A stretch of DNA of 64,000 nt from Acanthacorydalis orientalis (GCA_034766995.1 CM068317.1:26841001-26905000), one strand, 5' to 3'. Positions 46,262 through 59,929 are shown, numbered from the stretch's first letter. The notes: generated by a model from the letters alone, not told the origin. Program-made: numbers and translations.

Positions 46262-47892
46262 TTTACTTACTGTTTGATCATATCTTGTATAACATTAAAA
46301 AAAGATCAATTTTTTTTTCTTTAAATAATAAGTGTTTGTTTCTTAATTTTTCACAAATATAGTTTGACACTGTGACATTTTTTTAATTTTCTTTCATAAA
46401 TTATTATCTTCATTTTGCCCTTCGAAGAAGATGATATTATCATTATACTTTAAAGTAGATAAAAATCATTGATTAGGCATTTTGATTGAAAAAAATGTTG
46501 ATTTGTGTATAAGGATCGTGATTCATTTATTATTTATATTATTATTTATTTTTAAGAAATGTATATTTTTTATAATCTATATCTTTCTGTTTCTAACCAC
46601 ACTATCGATGAAGACATATGTTATGTTCTGATTGTTTTGTAAGGACAGAAAAGTCTTGTTTATTCGTTGACGTCCTCTATCTTGTATTTATAAACTAATA
46701 ATAGATATAGAGAGACAACTCAAAAATACTTGAAACGTCTAGTATTTATATTTCCTAAAACGTAAACAAATAATAGAAAAACATTTTAACTTTCAGTGTT
46801 TTAATATCTTGAATTATTTAATCACAATCGTATTAGTCTTGATATACTTTATTTTGATATACTTGATACACTTTATTTATTATATTTATATAGTTTCGTA
46901 ACAGTAAGTTTCTAAAATATGAAAATCAAACTGGTATTTGATCAGAAAAAGAAATTATTTCATGAAATGGAATATTAAAGTTTTAAGCAATGCTTGTTTA
47001 TAAACCAACATAGAAATTATATTTTATTTTACTTAAAAACGAAACTATTTTATACAAAAACTACATTTCATACTCTTAAAATTAAAATTAGTTGTAAACC
47101 CCATTAAACGATATTTATTTAATTATAAAATTTAATTAAATCTTAATCTGACAAGCAACTAATGCATAATGATCCAAATCTAAATATCAAAATTTCCAAA
47201 TCCAAACTTCACGATTAGATAGATGAACTGAAAAATGAAAAGCTTCATATAAGATGACTTCATTCATTTCATCTATCTGCTTTCATGCGTAGCGATTCAT
47301 TTCTCATTTCTTTAAGATGAATAGATGTATATCTTATTATTTACATAGATTTGAGTTTATAGGGTAATTTTTTTAAAAATAATTTTTATTTTTTCATGCA
47401 ATAACGAAAATTCGTATAATTGGATATTTAAAACTTTTGAATTACAAATAAAAATAGTTTCTTATATCTTTTCATTTAAATATTCTGTTCAAATCTATTT
47501 TTTTCATAAATTTTAGTATTTTTTTTAAAAAAATAATAATGTTAAAATCTTGATATTTTATTGATTTTTTTTGTATTATTTAAAATAATAAAAAATAGTT
47601 CGTTTTTATATTAATAATAGAAAATATTTATTCATATATAATCATATTTTTTCAAGTTGTCTCCAAGTAAATATTTATTAAATACAATATTTACTGCTGG
47701 TAAACAAACCAGATGCATGTAAATCACTGGAAATAGTAGCAAGTTAAGTTGACTTAAACTTACAGAGAGCAGTTTAACTTTTGCAAATAATTTCTAGTAT
47801 TATACATTTCAGATATTAAAGACAGTTTGAAAATTCTTAAGGATATTTTAGTATATAACTACATACAAACATTTATATATATAAAACATTTT
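46262..47892. other. Gene-free stretch
   Basis: AT-rich unique DNA, a T/A palindrome at 47520-47533 and the inverted repeat at 47215. Confidence 0.6.
47215..47282. repeat. Imperfect inverted repeat
   Basis: GATTAGATAGATGAA on the left faces TTCATTTCATCTATCTGC on the right with about 20-bp arms and an AGCTTCATATAAGATGAC centre. Purpose unknown. Confidence 0.45.
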
Positions 47893-48270
47893 TTTCCATT
47901 TCGTTTATAAATAAGTAATGTTTTTTTTATTTATATCTATTTATATTTATAATAGTTTTCGTCAGTTTTTTCGTCTCTTTTGTACATGGATACCTACTTT
48001 CAATTCAGCTATAAAACGGATTGTAACCGATGGGTTAGCATACTAAAATAGACTCTATCTCATAAACCCAAATCCTGTGTTGTGAATTTATAAAAGCATC
48101 ATATTCAAAAAAATTGAATATTTTTCGAATCAAATTACACTCTATTGCAAACTTCCACCTTCTCAGCCTGAAAAGTGTTTAAACAAAAAAATCATTAGTA
48201 GTTTTTATACAAAGAACATTCATAAAAACTGTGGCTACATTCTTGTTAGCAAATGAATTCTTTTTAATTC
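47893..48270 (+). repeat. Dispersed repeat copy a, leading into fold-back copy 1
   Basis: Shares about 370 bp with 55533-55900. Common landmarks are CCATTTCGTTTATAAATAAG, GTTTTCGTCAGTTTTTTCGT, ATACCTACTTTC, ATTCAGCTATAAAA and CTGTGTTGTGAA. The same fold-back element follows in both copies, so repeat and fold-back form one unit of about 650 bp. Confidence 0.75.
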
Positions 48271-48279
48271 CACAAACCA

Positions 48280-48530
48280 GATCAACATTTTTCAATTAAA
48301 AATGTTCAATAAATTATTATTTTCGATTGTAGCTTGTACGCATTTTGATGATATCTTCATTATCAGAGAGCCAAGTTATTGATAAATCTGAAAGTTTCTG
48401 AAAAAATTACGCCAAGTCACTGAATAATCAGATTTTTCGGTAACTTGGCCTGTTGAAGATGTAGGCGTTATCATTGAAATGCGCATAAACGACAACCGAA
48501 AAAATATTCAATTCAAATGTTATGAACAGA
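48280..48530. repeat. Fold-back element copy 1
   Basis: Left arm near 48321-48370 (TTCGATTGTAGCTTGTACGC ... ATGATATCTTCATTATC) and right arm near 48468-48512 (GTTATCATTGAAATGCGCAT ... ACGACAACCGAAAA) are inverted copies. Between them is CCAAGTTATTGATAAATC with its partial inverse CGGTAACTTGG. The outer border is TTCAATAAATTATTATTTTC. Confidence 0.72.
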
Positions 48531-49200
48531 GATCAGTTGTATCAGAATATATTGTACGTATGTGTTTTATATTCTTTTTAGAGAAATAATTAAATAACTT
48601 TCAAAATTATCGAAACTGGTCACAGTATTCATATTTATTTATTTTTTTAAAATACTATCATTTTATTAATAGTAATATTGATATTGATATTTTAATCGTA
48701 TTCTTAATGCAAAAATTAAATTTTATATATAATATAAAAAATATCACAAAAATAATATATTCATGAAAGATATGCAATGATTTAAATAATTACTGCATAA
48801 TTGAACACTGTACATTGTGCACTTTTCAGAAAACAAATTGACATTCGTTTCAAATTGTTCAACTTATGATTAAAACGTTCGCGAATCGGCTAATATTTAA
48901 CTGTCATCACATCTGATAAATACTACATTCCATGCAGTTTCATCTTTTAAAAGATGTAACATTCGCAGTCCATGTGAAAATTGTTTGTGCTTGCTGCATT
49001 ATAAATCAGCGTGACTTTAATTCACTTCATTAATTAATGCTGTCATTCGGAGTTGTTGATATGAAGCTTTTCTGCTTATTAAAATTTTAACTAACCGTAT
49101 TTTCCACACGTATTTCTGTCATACTTCCTTCAAGTAATTAAATATATTAAACTTAGTTACTACAAGATATTTGGAAAATAAATCTGGTACAGGTGATATA

Positions 49201-49204
<4 letters not shown>

Positions 49205-49254
<50 letters not shown>
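49205..49254. repeat. (AT)n microsatellite
   Basis: Pure TA units after a TATTTA start. Confidence 0.94.
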
Positions 49255-49256
<2 letters not shown>

Positions 49257-50156
49257 AAAGCTTACAATAAATACAACATTAATCGGAAAATCTTGATAAT
49301 AGAAACTGTATATTTTAAATTTATACTTAAGTAAACTACTAAACTTTTAATAATTAAAATATTTGTTTATTTCTTATTTTTATAATGATATATATCCATT
49401 CCTCTGACAATGCTCTGTCATCATCTTCACGAGGCTAAGTTGCAAAGAAATCTGTAAAAAGTATTATTAAACATTGTATTCATAAGAAAAACTAAGAGTT
49501 CATGAAAAAATTCTTTTGTAAACGTGAATGTGTAGCCTTAGTTCCACAACTATATAAAAATAACTACATATTTGTCCTTAAAAAAGTAATTATTTAAAAT
49601 TAATTTACTTTTATATAAATATATACATTTTTTGATTTTAACGTTAACCGGTTCTATATATCTAATTCATTACATTAGTAATATAGTACTTATAAAAAAA
49701 TCATCTTCAATAATGATTTCGTCCCTATTTAAATGTATTTCATTTATTTATACAACGGTTATTTTTTATATTAAATAGTTAGCGTGCACAGAGTTTTGAA
49801 AAATATATATTGAATTATATTTGTTGTTTTTTATTTCAAAAGTAACACTTATTTTATATTGTTATTGCAATTAATTTTAAATAATTATTCTTTATCTTGT
49901 TTATATATAACATATCGATCACTTTATCGGTAAAGCAAAACGTGATCAAAATGTTTGCACATATTATGTTGTGATTAACGTGATATCATAATATTTCAAC
50001 ATTTATTGTAAGTAACTTTAAACATAAAATTGATTTCATTTCATAGAAACAAAAATATTAAAAGTCAACTGACATTGAACTGATGCATTGTACTGTCAAT
50101 ATTGATATTGGTCAATAGCAAATATATACATACTCTTGTATAAATACATTTATGGT

Positions 50157-50158
<2 letters not shown>

Positions 50159-50220
<62 letters not shown>
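50159..50220. repeat. (AT)n microsatellite
   Basis: 31 uninterrupted units. Confidence 0.95.
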
Positions 50221-50225
<5 letters not shown>

Positions 50226-51002
50226 CATACCGAAATCTTGAAATGCTTGATTCTTTTTATGATTTCGAACAATTCCCTGTCACGCTCGTATCAGTAACAC
50301 TGAAATGTCTTCTCTATACCACGAACATCGTAAATAATTCCCTCAAGTTATTGTTCAATTCAACCTTAAACCAAATACAAAAACATTTTATTGGAAAACC
50401 ATAAAAGCAATTTACAAATAATTCAATTTATTCCATACTAATGTTTTGTATAATTTCATACTCTGTTAATATAAAATAAGCTAAAAATGAGTCAATAATT
50501 CTAAACGCAATCACTTACTAATACTTACCAATTATATTCGCTTTCGAACTTACATAAACGATTTATAAAAAAATGTCAGTGTTGTTCGCTCTTTCGTGCT
50601 CAAGATATATGTTTAAATTAATTTTCTAATCCATTGAAGAGAGAATCTGATTTGAATATACGACGTTTTTTGTCCATTTTCACTTATGGACAAAGTTTAC
50701 ATAGTCAGATATATTAAGGAAAAAAACATATTAAAGAAATTCTGCGAGGTGATCCTCCATATTATTCTTATATGTATTCTCTGAAGGCATTCTTACTATT
50801 GTTTGTCAAGTATTATATATCCCATATATCTTTTAATTAAAAACAATAATCAATATATAAAGATTCAAAAGATTACTTAAAAAAGATTATTTTGTTACTC
50901 AAAAGAGCTAATAATTATGATAATTAGTAAAACTCACTAAATAACTGTTTGTTACTCATTGTCAGTATATAAATTTAATCTCATTGTATATGTGTTTATA
51001 TG

Positions 51003-51008
<6 letters not shown>

Positions 51009-51063
<55 letters not shown>

Positions 51064-51064
51064 G
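51009..51064. repeat. (AT)n microsatellite
   Basis: One GTAT interruption at the end. Confidence 0.94.
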
Positions 51065-53028
51065 CATAACATTTAAAAAAATATTCTGATAATATCGTAT
51101 ATTTTCATATTAAACCCTTATTAAAAAAAATCTAGCTCAAATTCAAACAATGATGTAATGTTTGATACGTTAGGAATTAAACACAGCCCATTTTTTAATA
51201 AATTCTAATGTTTTATTAATATTGTAAAGATGATAGGACAGTATAAATATGCAGAGGCGTTTTGGTGATATTGTAAAATTTCATTATAAACACATTTTCA
51301 TTATTCAGTTACAGTATTGTGTGTGAAAAATGAGAGGAATTCGATGAAAAAAACATGAGTTTCGATTTATCAAAAAACGACCAGCATTCAGCATTTACTT
51401 TTATTTCAGACACTATACGAGTATGTAGCACATAGTTATAACATTCATCATTGTTTTGAGGATATTAAAAAGTCAACATAAAAAAAGATTTCGTACGAAT
51501 AGTCATAGGGAAATATTTATTATTCAAAATTGTACACTTGTAAATAAATTACCAAACCGAAAATATAAAGATGAATGCGTTGTAACACGTTAAAAACTGT
51601 AAAAGGTAAATTATCGTTTTTCAAATATGTTTCAGTCTAGTTAGGCTCTGTTTTTTCAATTATACGCTAGCATTGTATCACGCTTCATTGAAAATCAAAT
51701 AATCTCTGTATAATTCTTCTCATTAATCTTAAATCACGTAAGATGAATAAATGTTTTGTTTTACATAAAATACAATAGTTATATTCTAAGTTGGAATTAT
51801 TGCCACTTCAATTTTCACAGAAAAAGTTTCTGTGACGTTTGTTCTCATTTTGATCGACAAAATAATTTATATTAAAACTAAAGACACGGGGAATTCTGTT
51901 CAATAAAGGCACTGAGAAATTTATTGGAATAATTGGAAGTAATGTATTATTTGTACAAGAACGTACATGGGAATAACATCTTTTAATTTCCTAGAATATC
52001 GATAGCCGATAGCCAAAATCATTATTTAAACAATCCAGTGTCAATTTCCTCTTCGCGAATTTGCGTCTTCAAACGTTGTCGTCACTGCTGTTATTTGTAT
52101 ACATTCATTGTATTGACGAAAATCGAGGCCATACAATCTCGACTACACTGTTGTGGTTTGATTAAACTTTACTATCCAATCTCGATGCAAATAAAGCGAT
52201 TGAAACCTGTGAGAATGGACGGTTTTTTTAGATTTAAATCTGTGTTGAAAACCAGACTATCACACTTTTTTTTTAGTATATTTATAAGTTGATCATAGTT
52301 TCTCTTAAGTTTCATTTTCAATTTTCATTCACACATAAAAGGAAAGAGTTGAACTTACCAATATTTCTATAATTTAGAGTTTATTAAAGTTTTAAACTCT
52401 GTTTGATTTCGTATGAATTAATAAAATATTCAAATATAGGTACACATTAGATATCGTATATTATCATATATTCTCGTTTGTCTTTAAACTAATTGTATCT
52501 GTAATTGAATTTTTATAATAATGATCAAGTTAGTGCTCGCTGAGTATTATCGTCAATCTCGGTAATATCTAGAATATTCGTCTCATTCAAATGCCTCGTT
52601 GAAATGTAATCAATGTAAACAAATAAAACAGATGTTGTTTAAAACATTTTTTTGTGTCTCATATTTCATAGACAATAATGTAAGAAAGCATTGTTCACCT
52701 TCATTGGAATATTTCCGATGATAGTTTTAAAAGATCTGCAAACATTAAACTCGCATATAAATGCTAAATGAATGACTTGTATATTTTTTTTAGTAACTAG
52801 ACATGGAAATGTACTTTTTATTTTTTTACTATTTTTAATCAAGGTAAAACTTTTCTATTAAAAATATATGTATATATATATATATTATTTGCTACTAACT
52901 TTTACTTACTTTTACTTTGATTATAGATATAATTAGTGGATGGAAAATTTGGAAAATTATTCAGTTAAACATCTTTTCGAATATTTTTGCGCTGGTACTT
53001 GAAGGATATATAATTATAAATTATTAAG

Positions 53029-53030
<2 letters not shown>

Positions 53031-53083
<53 letters not shown>
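53031..53083. repeat. (AT)n microsatellite
   Basis: One TACA interruption at the start. Confidence 0.94.
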
Positions 53084-53087
<4 letters not shown>

Positions 53088-53430
53088 TCATTATACATTA
53101 TCCTTAATATTATTAAATATTGAAAGTGTGTAATTTATTCATTGTTTAATTTGTTGGACTACATATACTTACATACGTAAATTGCTAGAGTGTAATGCAC
53201 AATATTCGTGTCAGTTATTATTATAACTGATCAATCAATATATCCAGGATATTATTCGCAGTAATATATGAATATGGATTTTAACTGTTTTATCAATTTT
53301 ATTTATCAATGATGAAGTGATCAATTACTTCATGAACAGTATCTATATATTCTCTCTATGATCTCTATATTCAAATTTTATGTGTACTCAATCTTTTTTT
53401 TATTTTCGCAGTTGAAATTTTAAATATTAG

Positions 53431-53433
<3 letters not shown>

Positions 53434-53473
<40 letters not shown>
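53434..53473. repeat. (AT)n microsatellite
   Basis: Followed by GTGCGGGTGTGCGTGTGC, a degenerate GT stretch. Confidence 0.92.
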
Positions 53474-53475
<2 letters not shown>

Positions 53476-54318
53476 GTGCGGGTGTGCGTGTGCATGTGTA
53501 ACAATAAAATACTCATTAAAAAAAATTGACAAGAAAAGAATAAAACTGAGATTATAATTTGAAATATTTAAGTTGATAATTCCATTCCTTTTAATTTATT
53601 AAAATAATATTTTTACATGTTGTTCTTAAAAAAAAAATAAAATCTTAGCCCCATTTGTCAGATACCTCAGCGATTGAAACGGAAAAAAAGGATGTGTCTG
53701 AATAACACAAAAAAAGAATACAAAACAAGCAAGAGTATTGAACAATAATGCTCCAAATGATATATTTAAATGGAAAATTAGCTAATTATATTATGAAAAA
53801 AGATAATAGAAATTAATTGATAGAAAAGAGAATATGATAGAATTTGTCGACTAGGAGTAAAAAAATATCAAAAATTTCAAGAAAAAACAATGAAAAAATG
53901 AAATGAGTATTCAAAAAAATATTATTAGTATGTGTAAGAGAGATGTTTATTTATCGTCAATATTTGTAAAAGAGAGATAGTAGTTCGATCAAATTAAAAG
54001 AATTATGAAGATAAATTTATCTAGCAGCCTATTAAGAAAAAGAATGTCCTAGTAGTTAGTTCTGTTTTTTGCGATTCTAGAAAATACTTATTTGAAAATG
54101 AAATGCCTTTTTAACACATATGAAAAATTAACAATAAAGAAGATCATGTAAATATTTTAACGGTAGTATATAATGTGTAATAAATAAAAAAAAATATTAT
54201 GTATAACAGATAAAAGTTCAGAAATATGACCAGTACCATCAAAATAAAATTAAGTTATTTAAGGAATATATGAAAGAAATTGTAAATTTAAATTTACCAA
54301 CCTCAAACGTTAAAAATG

Positions 54319-54384
<66 letters not shown>

Positions 54385-54394
54385 CATATCTATA
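54319..54394. repeat. (AT)n at the 3' tail of the minus-strand RTE-like copy
   Basis: Joined to CATCATCATC, the complement of the element's tail. Confidence 0.95.
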
Positions 54395-55070
54395 TCATCA
54401 TCATCTTCAGCCCCTGTTAATCCACTGCTGGATAAAGCCCTCTTCCATGATTTTCGATTTTGTTCGATTCAGTGCCTCTCTTTTCCACAGTTTTCCAAGA
54501 AAGTTTTTAATATCCTCATCCCATCTGTTTATTGGTCTCTTTCTCGGTCTTTTCATATTCCTTAATTCCCAGTCAATAATTTCTCTTGTCCATCGGTTGT
54601 CTTCTCTTCTTGCGATATGTCCCGCCCATTTCCATTTCAGACTCTTTACTCTTCTTATTATATCTGTGACTCCTGTTTGTTTTCGTATCCATTCCATTCT
54701 CTTTCTATCTCTTCTTGTTATTCTCAACATGCATCGTTCCATACTTCGTTGTGTTGTTTGGAGTCTTCGAACTATTTTGGCGTTAAGCACCCATGTTTCG
54801 CTGCCGTAGGTAAGGACCGGTAGTATACATTGATCGAATACTTTTTTCTTTAAACAGAGTGCGATTGTTGATTTAAATATCGAGGCGTTTCGTCCGAAAG
54901 AGCTCCATCCCATTTTGATTCTCCTATTTAATTCTTCAGTGAATGATCCATCTCTGTTGATAAGCTGGCCTAGATAGACATATTTCGTAACTTCTTCTAT
55001 TTCCGTTCCTTTTATTTCAATTTTCTTCGGACATACAAACGCATTGAACAGTACTTTTGTCTTTGACATA
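54395..55070 (-). mobile_element. RTE-like non-LTR retrotransposon, 5'-truncated, young copy
   Basis: Minus strand. The body is an unbroken 220-codon frame (54407-55069) equal to the C-terminal part of the reverse transcriptase protein. It includes TKTKVLFNAFVCPKKIEIKG, YLGQLINRDGSFTEELNRRI, WSSFGRNASIF, VLTYGSETWVLNAKIVRR, KWKWAGHIARREDNRW and QQWINRG before the stop. The element then ends within about a dozen bases at GATGATGATGAT. Both edges are (AT)n DNA. The intact frame suggests recent insertion. Confidence 0.87.
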
Positions 55071-55076
55071 TCTATA

Positions 55077-55141
<65 letters not shown>
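55071..55141. repeat. (AT)n at the 5' truncation of the minus-strand RTE-like copy
   Basis: Retrotransposon sequence ends at GACATATCTATATATT and merges into the tract. Confidence 0.95.
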
Positions 55142-55142
<1 letters not shown>

Positions 55143-55449
55143 CTAAAAACATATATAAACTACGTATTTTATTTAGAAACATCAATTGTTGTTTTCAACA
55201 CGCAAGCAATTTAACTTTTATAGAAGTATTATTACTATTTCTTAATTTTTCGTTGAAAGGAGGAAAATAAGTATAAATAATTAACAAACCTATCACAAAT
55301 GTATCAACTACGTCATGTACATGCTGAATAAAAATAGAGCACTAGAATTATATGATAACATCATCGAGGCAGACTAGTCGTGTTAAATGTTCATTACATT
55401 TATTGAAACACAGACTACATATAACTATAAACTAGTATATAATTTCATA

Positions 55450-55451
55450 CA

Positions 55452-55516
<65 letters not shown>
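55450..55516. repeat. (AT)n before dispersed repeat copy b
   Basis: One TACA interruption. Confidence 0.94.
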
Positions 55517-55519
<3 letters not shown>

Positions 55520-55532
55520 TAAAGCAATCTTG

Positions 55533-55919
55533 CCATTTCGTTTATAAATAAGCAATGTCTTTTTATTATTATAACAATTTATATTTATAATTAGTTTTCG
55601 TCAGTTTTTTCGTCTCTTTCATACATAAATACCTACTTTCTATTCAGCTATAAAAAGGATTGTAATCGATGTGTTAGCATATTGTGATAGCCGCTATCTC
55701 ATAAATCCAAATGCTGTGTTGTGAACTTACAAAAGCATCATGTTCCAAGAAATTTAATATTTTTTCAATAAAATTACAATCTATTGTAAACTTCCATCTT
55801 CTCATCCTTAAAAAGTATTAAAAAAAAAAAAACCGTTAGTAGTTTTTTTAAATACAAAGATTATTCACAAAAACAATTCGATACTGTGTGGCTTAATTAA
55901 TTTTCAGAAAAAAAATCCT
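55533..55919 (+). repeat. Dispersed repeat copy b, leading into fold-back copy 2
   Basis: Parallel to 47893-48270 in order and orientation, about 80% identical by eye. No coding potential. Immediately preceded by an (AT)n tract and GAATAAAGCAATCTTG. Confidence 0.75.
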
Positions 55920-56170
55920 TTTTCACCCCACAATTTTTCGATTAAAAATATTCAATAAATTATTATTATTTTCGATTGTCGCTTAAACGCATTTCGATGA
56001 CAACTCCATCATCATCTAGTCTAGTTACTGATAAAGGTGTAAGTTACTGATCAATCGGATTTTTCGGTAACTTGGCACTCTGGGGATGATTGCGTTACCA
56101 TCGAAATCCGCATAAACGACAGTCTGAAATAATCAATAATAATTTATTGAATATTTTTGATAGAATAAAT
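55920..56170. repeat. Fold-back element copy 2
   Basis: Left arm 55940-56015 (AATATTCAATAAATTATTAT, TCGATTGTCGCTTAAACGCA) and right arm 56085-56160 (TTACCATCGAAATCCGCATA, AATAATTTATTGAATATTTT) pair almost base for base. This is the best preserved copy. Confidence 0.78.
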
Positions 56171-56299
56171 TTAATGTGGTTTGTGGGGTGAAAAAAGAAT
56201 ACATTTATGAAAAAAAGATTCTTTTTTCGTAATATATTTATGGAACTATGGCTAAATTCATTTTCACAATTGAATTATTCTCTTACCTCACTAACTACA

Positions 56300-56545
56300 A
56301 AGAAAATCTGATTAAAATTATTCAATAAATTAATATTGGTCATTTTTGATTATTTAAACACATTTAGATAATAATGCCATCGTCCTCGGAGTAATACGGT
56401 CTAAAAAAAGCAAAGAAAAAATCTAAAAAAAAGTAAGTATAATGTTTTGTACCTTCTCTCTCTGAGAATAATGACATCACTATCTAGATAAGCATAAATA
56501 ACAATAAAAAATAATCATTTATTGAACTTTTTTACTAGGTATTGT
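56300..56545. repeat. Fold-back element copy 3, adjacent to copy 2
   Basis: Left arm 56305-56398 (TTATTCAATAAATTAATATT, TTGATTATTTAAACACATTT, ATAATGCCATCGTCCTCGG) and right arm 56460-56540 (GAATAATGACATCACTATCT, AAATAATCATTTATTGAACT). More diverged than copy 2. Confidence 0.68.
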
Positions 56546-57192
56546 GTGATAAGAAATTAATTCATTTGTAAAAAAAATTTTGATATTTTTTACAAAAGAT
56601 CTTTTTATTCGAAATTACTTGTCAAATATTTTTTTTATTTTACAAGTGAATTAACACGTCTAACGTGAAACTATTTTCTTACTCTGAAATGATTCATTTA
56701 TTTGTGAAAGTGAATTTAACAATAGTACCAATCTATAAGTGTAGATAATTTCTTATTTATAATAAATGATTTTATTTACTTATTATTATTCTAAACGCTT
56801 GATAAAAACACTGTTTAATCATTAGTCTTAAAATGTTTATTTGCTGCAATCACTTAATATTTTATCATCGATAAATTTCCTTCAATACAGCTATTTTTCC
56901 ATTTTTAGAAATAATGATCTATAAATAGAAAAAGTCAGGAAAATATGATTAGTTATCATTAAAAGCAATCTATATCATTATCACATATTTTCAAAAAGGT
57001 TTCTTTCGTAAATATTATTTACCATATTCATTATTACTACTTTGACACTTAAAACGGGAATAAAAATGTATACCATCTTTTGTTAATTTTTGATATTAAA
57101 CTAATTTTTGGATACCGTGTAAATTGATATTAATATTTGTAAGATAGGTTATGTATTCATATTGTGCTTTGAATGAGTATATACAATATATA

Positions 57193-57656
57193 TTAGGTAT
57201 AAAAATTAATTAGGTGTCCTTTCTATATGTGTTTTTTAAATGAAATACATTTCAATCCTCAAAATATTGTCCATTCTTTTGTATAATTTCGCTCTATCTG
57301 TCGGGTAACTGACGAATCGAATAAAAGATGTCGGTTTTCAGTTGATGAAGGTATAAAAACGTTTAGGACCTCTTCCGCTGTTTTAGCATTTTTTGTATAT
57401 TTTATGCGTTACAAAACTTTCCCCCAGAGCTAAACAAATCATTTTCGCAGTTTCAACTGCACTTTTTTCAACTGGAATGCAAAAAGTATTCAGTGCTGAA
57501 TATCCTGCTTTTCGGGCGCCATCGTGTTCACTAATGTTTTGTGAGGTTATACCAACTTCTCGGCGAAGATATAAAGTTTTGTTACATGTTAAGGTTAGCA
57601 CTTCAAAATCCTAAAACTACGAGAAAATATTTTAATTTAAAACAGAGTTGTAATTA

Positions 57657-57660
<4 letters not shown>
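57193..57660 (-). mobile_element. Second mariner-like family, non-autonomous copy 2
   Basis: Starts TTAGGTATAAAAATTAATTA after a TA (57191-57192). It parallels copy 1 throughout, including the shared text TTTTGTGAGGTTAT and AACTGGAATGCA. On the minus strand one reads IRQLPDR, stop, SEIIQKNGQYFED, stop: the mariner C-terminus with the conserved Trp mutated to a stop codon. The right end is lost into an (AT)n tract. Minus- and plus-strand open frames at 57383-57614 lie inside the repeat and are not host genes. Confidence 0.7.

Positions 57661-57719
<59 letters not shown>
57657..57719. repeat. (AT)n(ATGT)n microsatellite
   Basis: Truncates the right end of the second mariner-like copy; seven GTAT units at the end. 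Confidence 0.93.
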
Positions 57720-57721
<2 letters not shown>

Positions 57722-59304
57722 CATAAAAAATTTCAAGGGTGTGTTACATAATAACCGAACCAGTTTTTTTCTATATTAAAGTTAAATTTTCTCCCCGTGA
57801 ACTTATTGTTAAATTGGTATCTGATTGAGTTGTTCAATAGTATTTGAATTCATTCTTACTTCCCTAATTTTCAGACCACAGATCTGCAAAACCCTAGTTT
57901 ATGAATCACTGTTTTATATTAAAAAGAATATGTCCATAAATATCTGTTATCATATTAAATATCATTGTTCTTTATGTCATTTATTATTCCTTATTTTATG
58001 TATTTAGTCAGTGTTCATTTAATGTTTGACCGAAGTCGCAGATTCAAACGCCCATAATTTAAATATGTATATTCATTCAAATAAAAATATCTTATTTCTG
58101 CAATGATAACTATTTAAAAAAATATATTATATCTGAATAGTATGGCAAATAAAATATCAGATCAAAAATTATTATTATTAAATATCTGTTATGAATATTG
58201 TATTATTTCAAAGACTGTTACAATATTTTTTGTATTTTAATTTAAAATACAGAATGTATAAATTCGAAAAATGATTTTAAATACGTTTAAAAAGTCTAGA
58301 TCTAGATATAGAAACGCTTATAACAATGAAATCTGAAGGCTATTGTACTAATGTATATTATACGTTGCAAAGAAGAAAATAATAAATGTTTAAATGAAGT
58401 AGTATATAAAATATTCATTTTTACAAAGTGTTCCGTTTTTATTATTATTTTCAAAATGTCTAGTCACACAATACATAGACATATCATCTTTATAATTTTG
58501 CATACAAAACAGTAAAGTTTCAGTATCGTCATTCAATTTATGATCTATTAAAATCCGTCTAGGTTGCAAAATTTAATTAAAAGTCTATTGTAAACTCAAT
58601 TCACGTTCATTTCAAAACCATTTTCAGTTCCTTCTATCTTAATTTGACAGAATAACATTGTTCTGTTTATAAAAAAAAAGGTATCAAGTGAAAATGTGAT
58701 GTTATTATATAGAATTTTATACAAAACCACCTTATAAAAGGAACTGTGTAGAAAATCAGATAATATAATAATATGAACGTGAACACACATTTAAACGAGG
58801 TCGTTCTATTTATGTTTTAAGTAAACTGAAGTAAATCGAATGAAGAAATATATGCATTTCAATTGAAATTGTAAGACAACCATTCTTTCGCACATAAATA
58901 ATTCATTAAATAAAACCTCTCTAATTGTTCAAATAAATGAAAAGTGAATATAAATAGATTAATTATATTTAATATGATCAATATTAATAGTTTTTATCTG
59001 TTAGAATCACGAGGAAAAAATAGTTATCATTTTTCTTAAAAAAAAGTGTGTTTATTTTAGTTAATTCGAACAATAATTATTATTATACCTAGATATATAT
59101 GTAGATAGATATCTAATACATATTTATATGACCTTCAGTGATAACATCCAACCTCGTCTAATATGTTTTATAGTGTAACCTAGTGCTGCATTTCAATGTT
59201 GTATTGAAAGTCAGGATCTTTTATATTTTCTATTAATAAAAATACATACAAGTACATTTATGCATGCATACAATTTTAAAGCAGCATGTCTATCTATCTA
59301 TCTA

Positions 59305-59368
<64 letters not shown>

Positions 59369-59929
59369 CATTTAGAGAAAATATATGGATTTTAACTTCA
59401 TTAAACTTGACAGTTAACAAATTACTCATGAAAAACACTTTACTAATACGTTTAAATAAATAGACAAATTCTACTATCTACAAAATAGATTATAAAAAGC
59501 AAATATATTTTTTTCATTATGCTAATCTCATTCTAGTAAATAAATATTTACCTCGACCCTATCGACTATTGACATTTTTTCAGTTCCTCATATAATCGTG
59601 ATAAATATTCCATTTCATACCAATAAAAAACATCATAATTTAGTCCATTGATTACCTTGAAATTGAAATGAATTTGAAAAGTTTATCTCTTTTTACCTAT
59701 ATTCCTTACTAACGTACCTTATATAATTGTATTTGACATTATTAAATTTCCTTTACGTTAAAATAGCACAAGTACATAAAAATAAAATTTAATACAATAA
59801 AATGTTATATTTTATAAAATATAAAAAATAAATTTATAAATATATATATATATATATATTATATTATATTAATTTTCAATATTTTATAAAATTTAAGTAC
59901 ATAAAAATATCACAATATAATTCTAGCTC
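57720..59929. other. Gene-free stretch
   Basis: AT-rich DNA and one (TCTA)n(TA)n tract. Open frames at 57825 and 58596 are unsupported. Confidence 0.6.
59289..59367. repeat. (TCTA)n(TA)n microsatellite
   Basis: Five TCTA units then TA units. Confidence 0.95.

Larger units (their letters stand above)
48531..54318. other. Gene-free stretch
   Basis: Nearly 6 kb of AT-rich DNA with five microsatellites. The open frame 52038-52292 has near-normal codon variety but no recognisable domain. Confidence 0.6.

Noticed and set aside
52038..52292. 84-codon plus-strand frame with several cysteines
   Set aside because: No recognisable family, no splice signals in consistent phase and no neighbouring coding signal.
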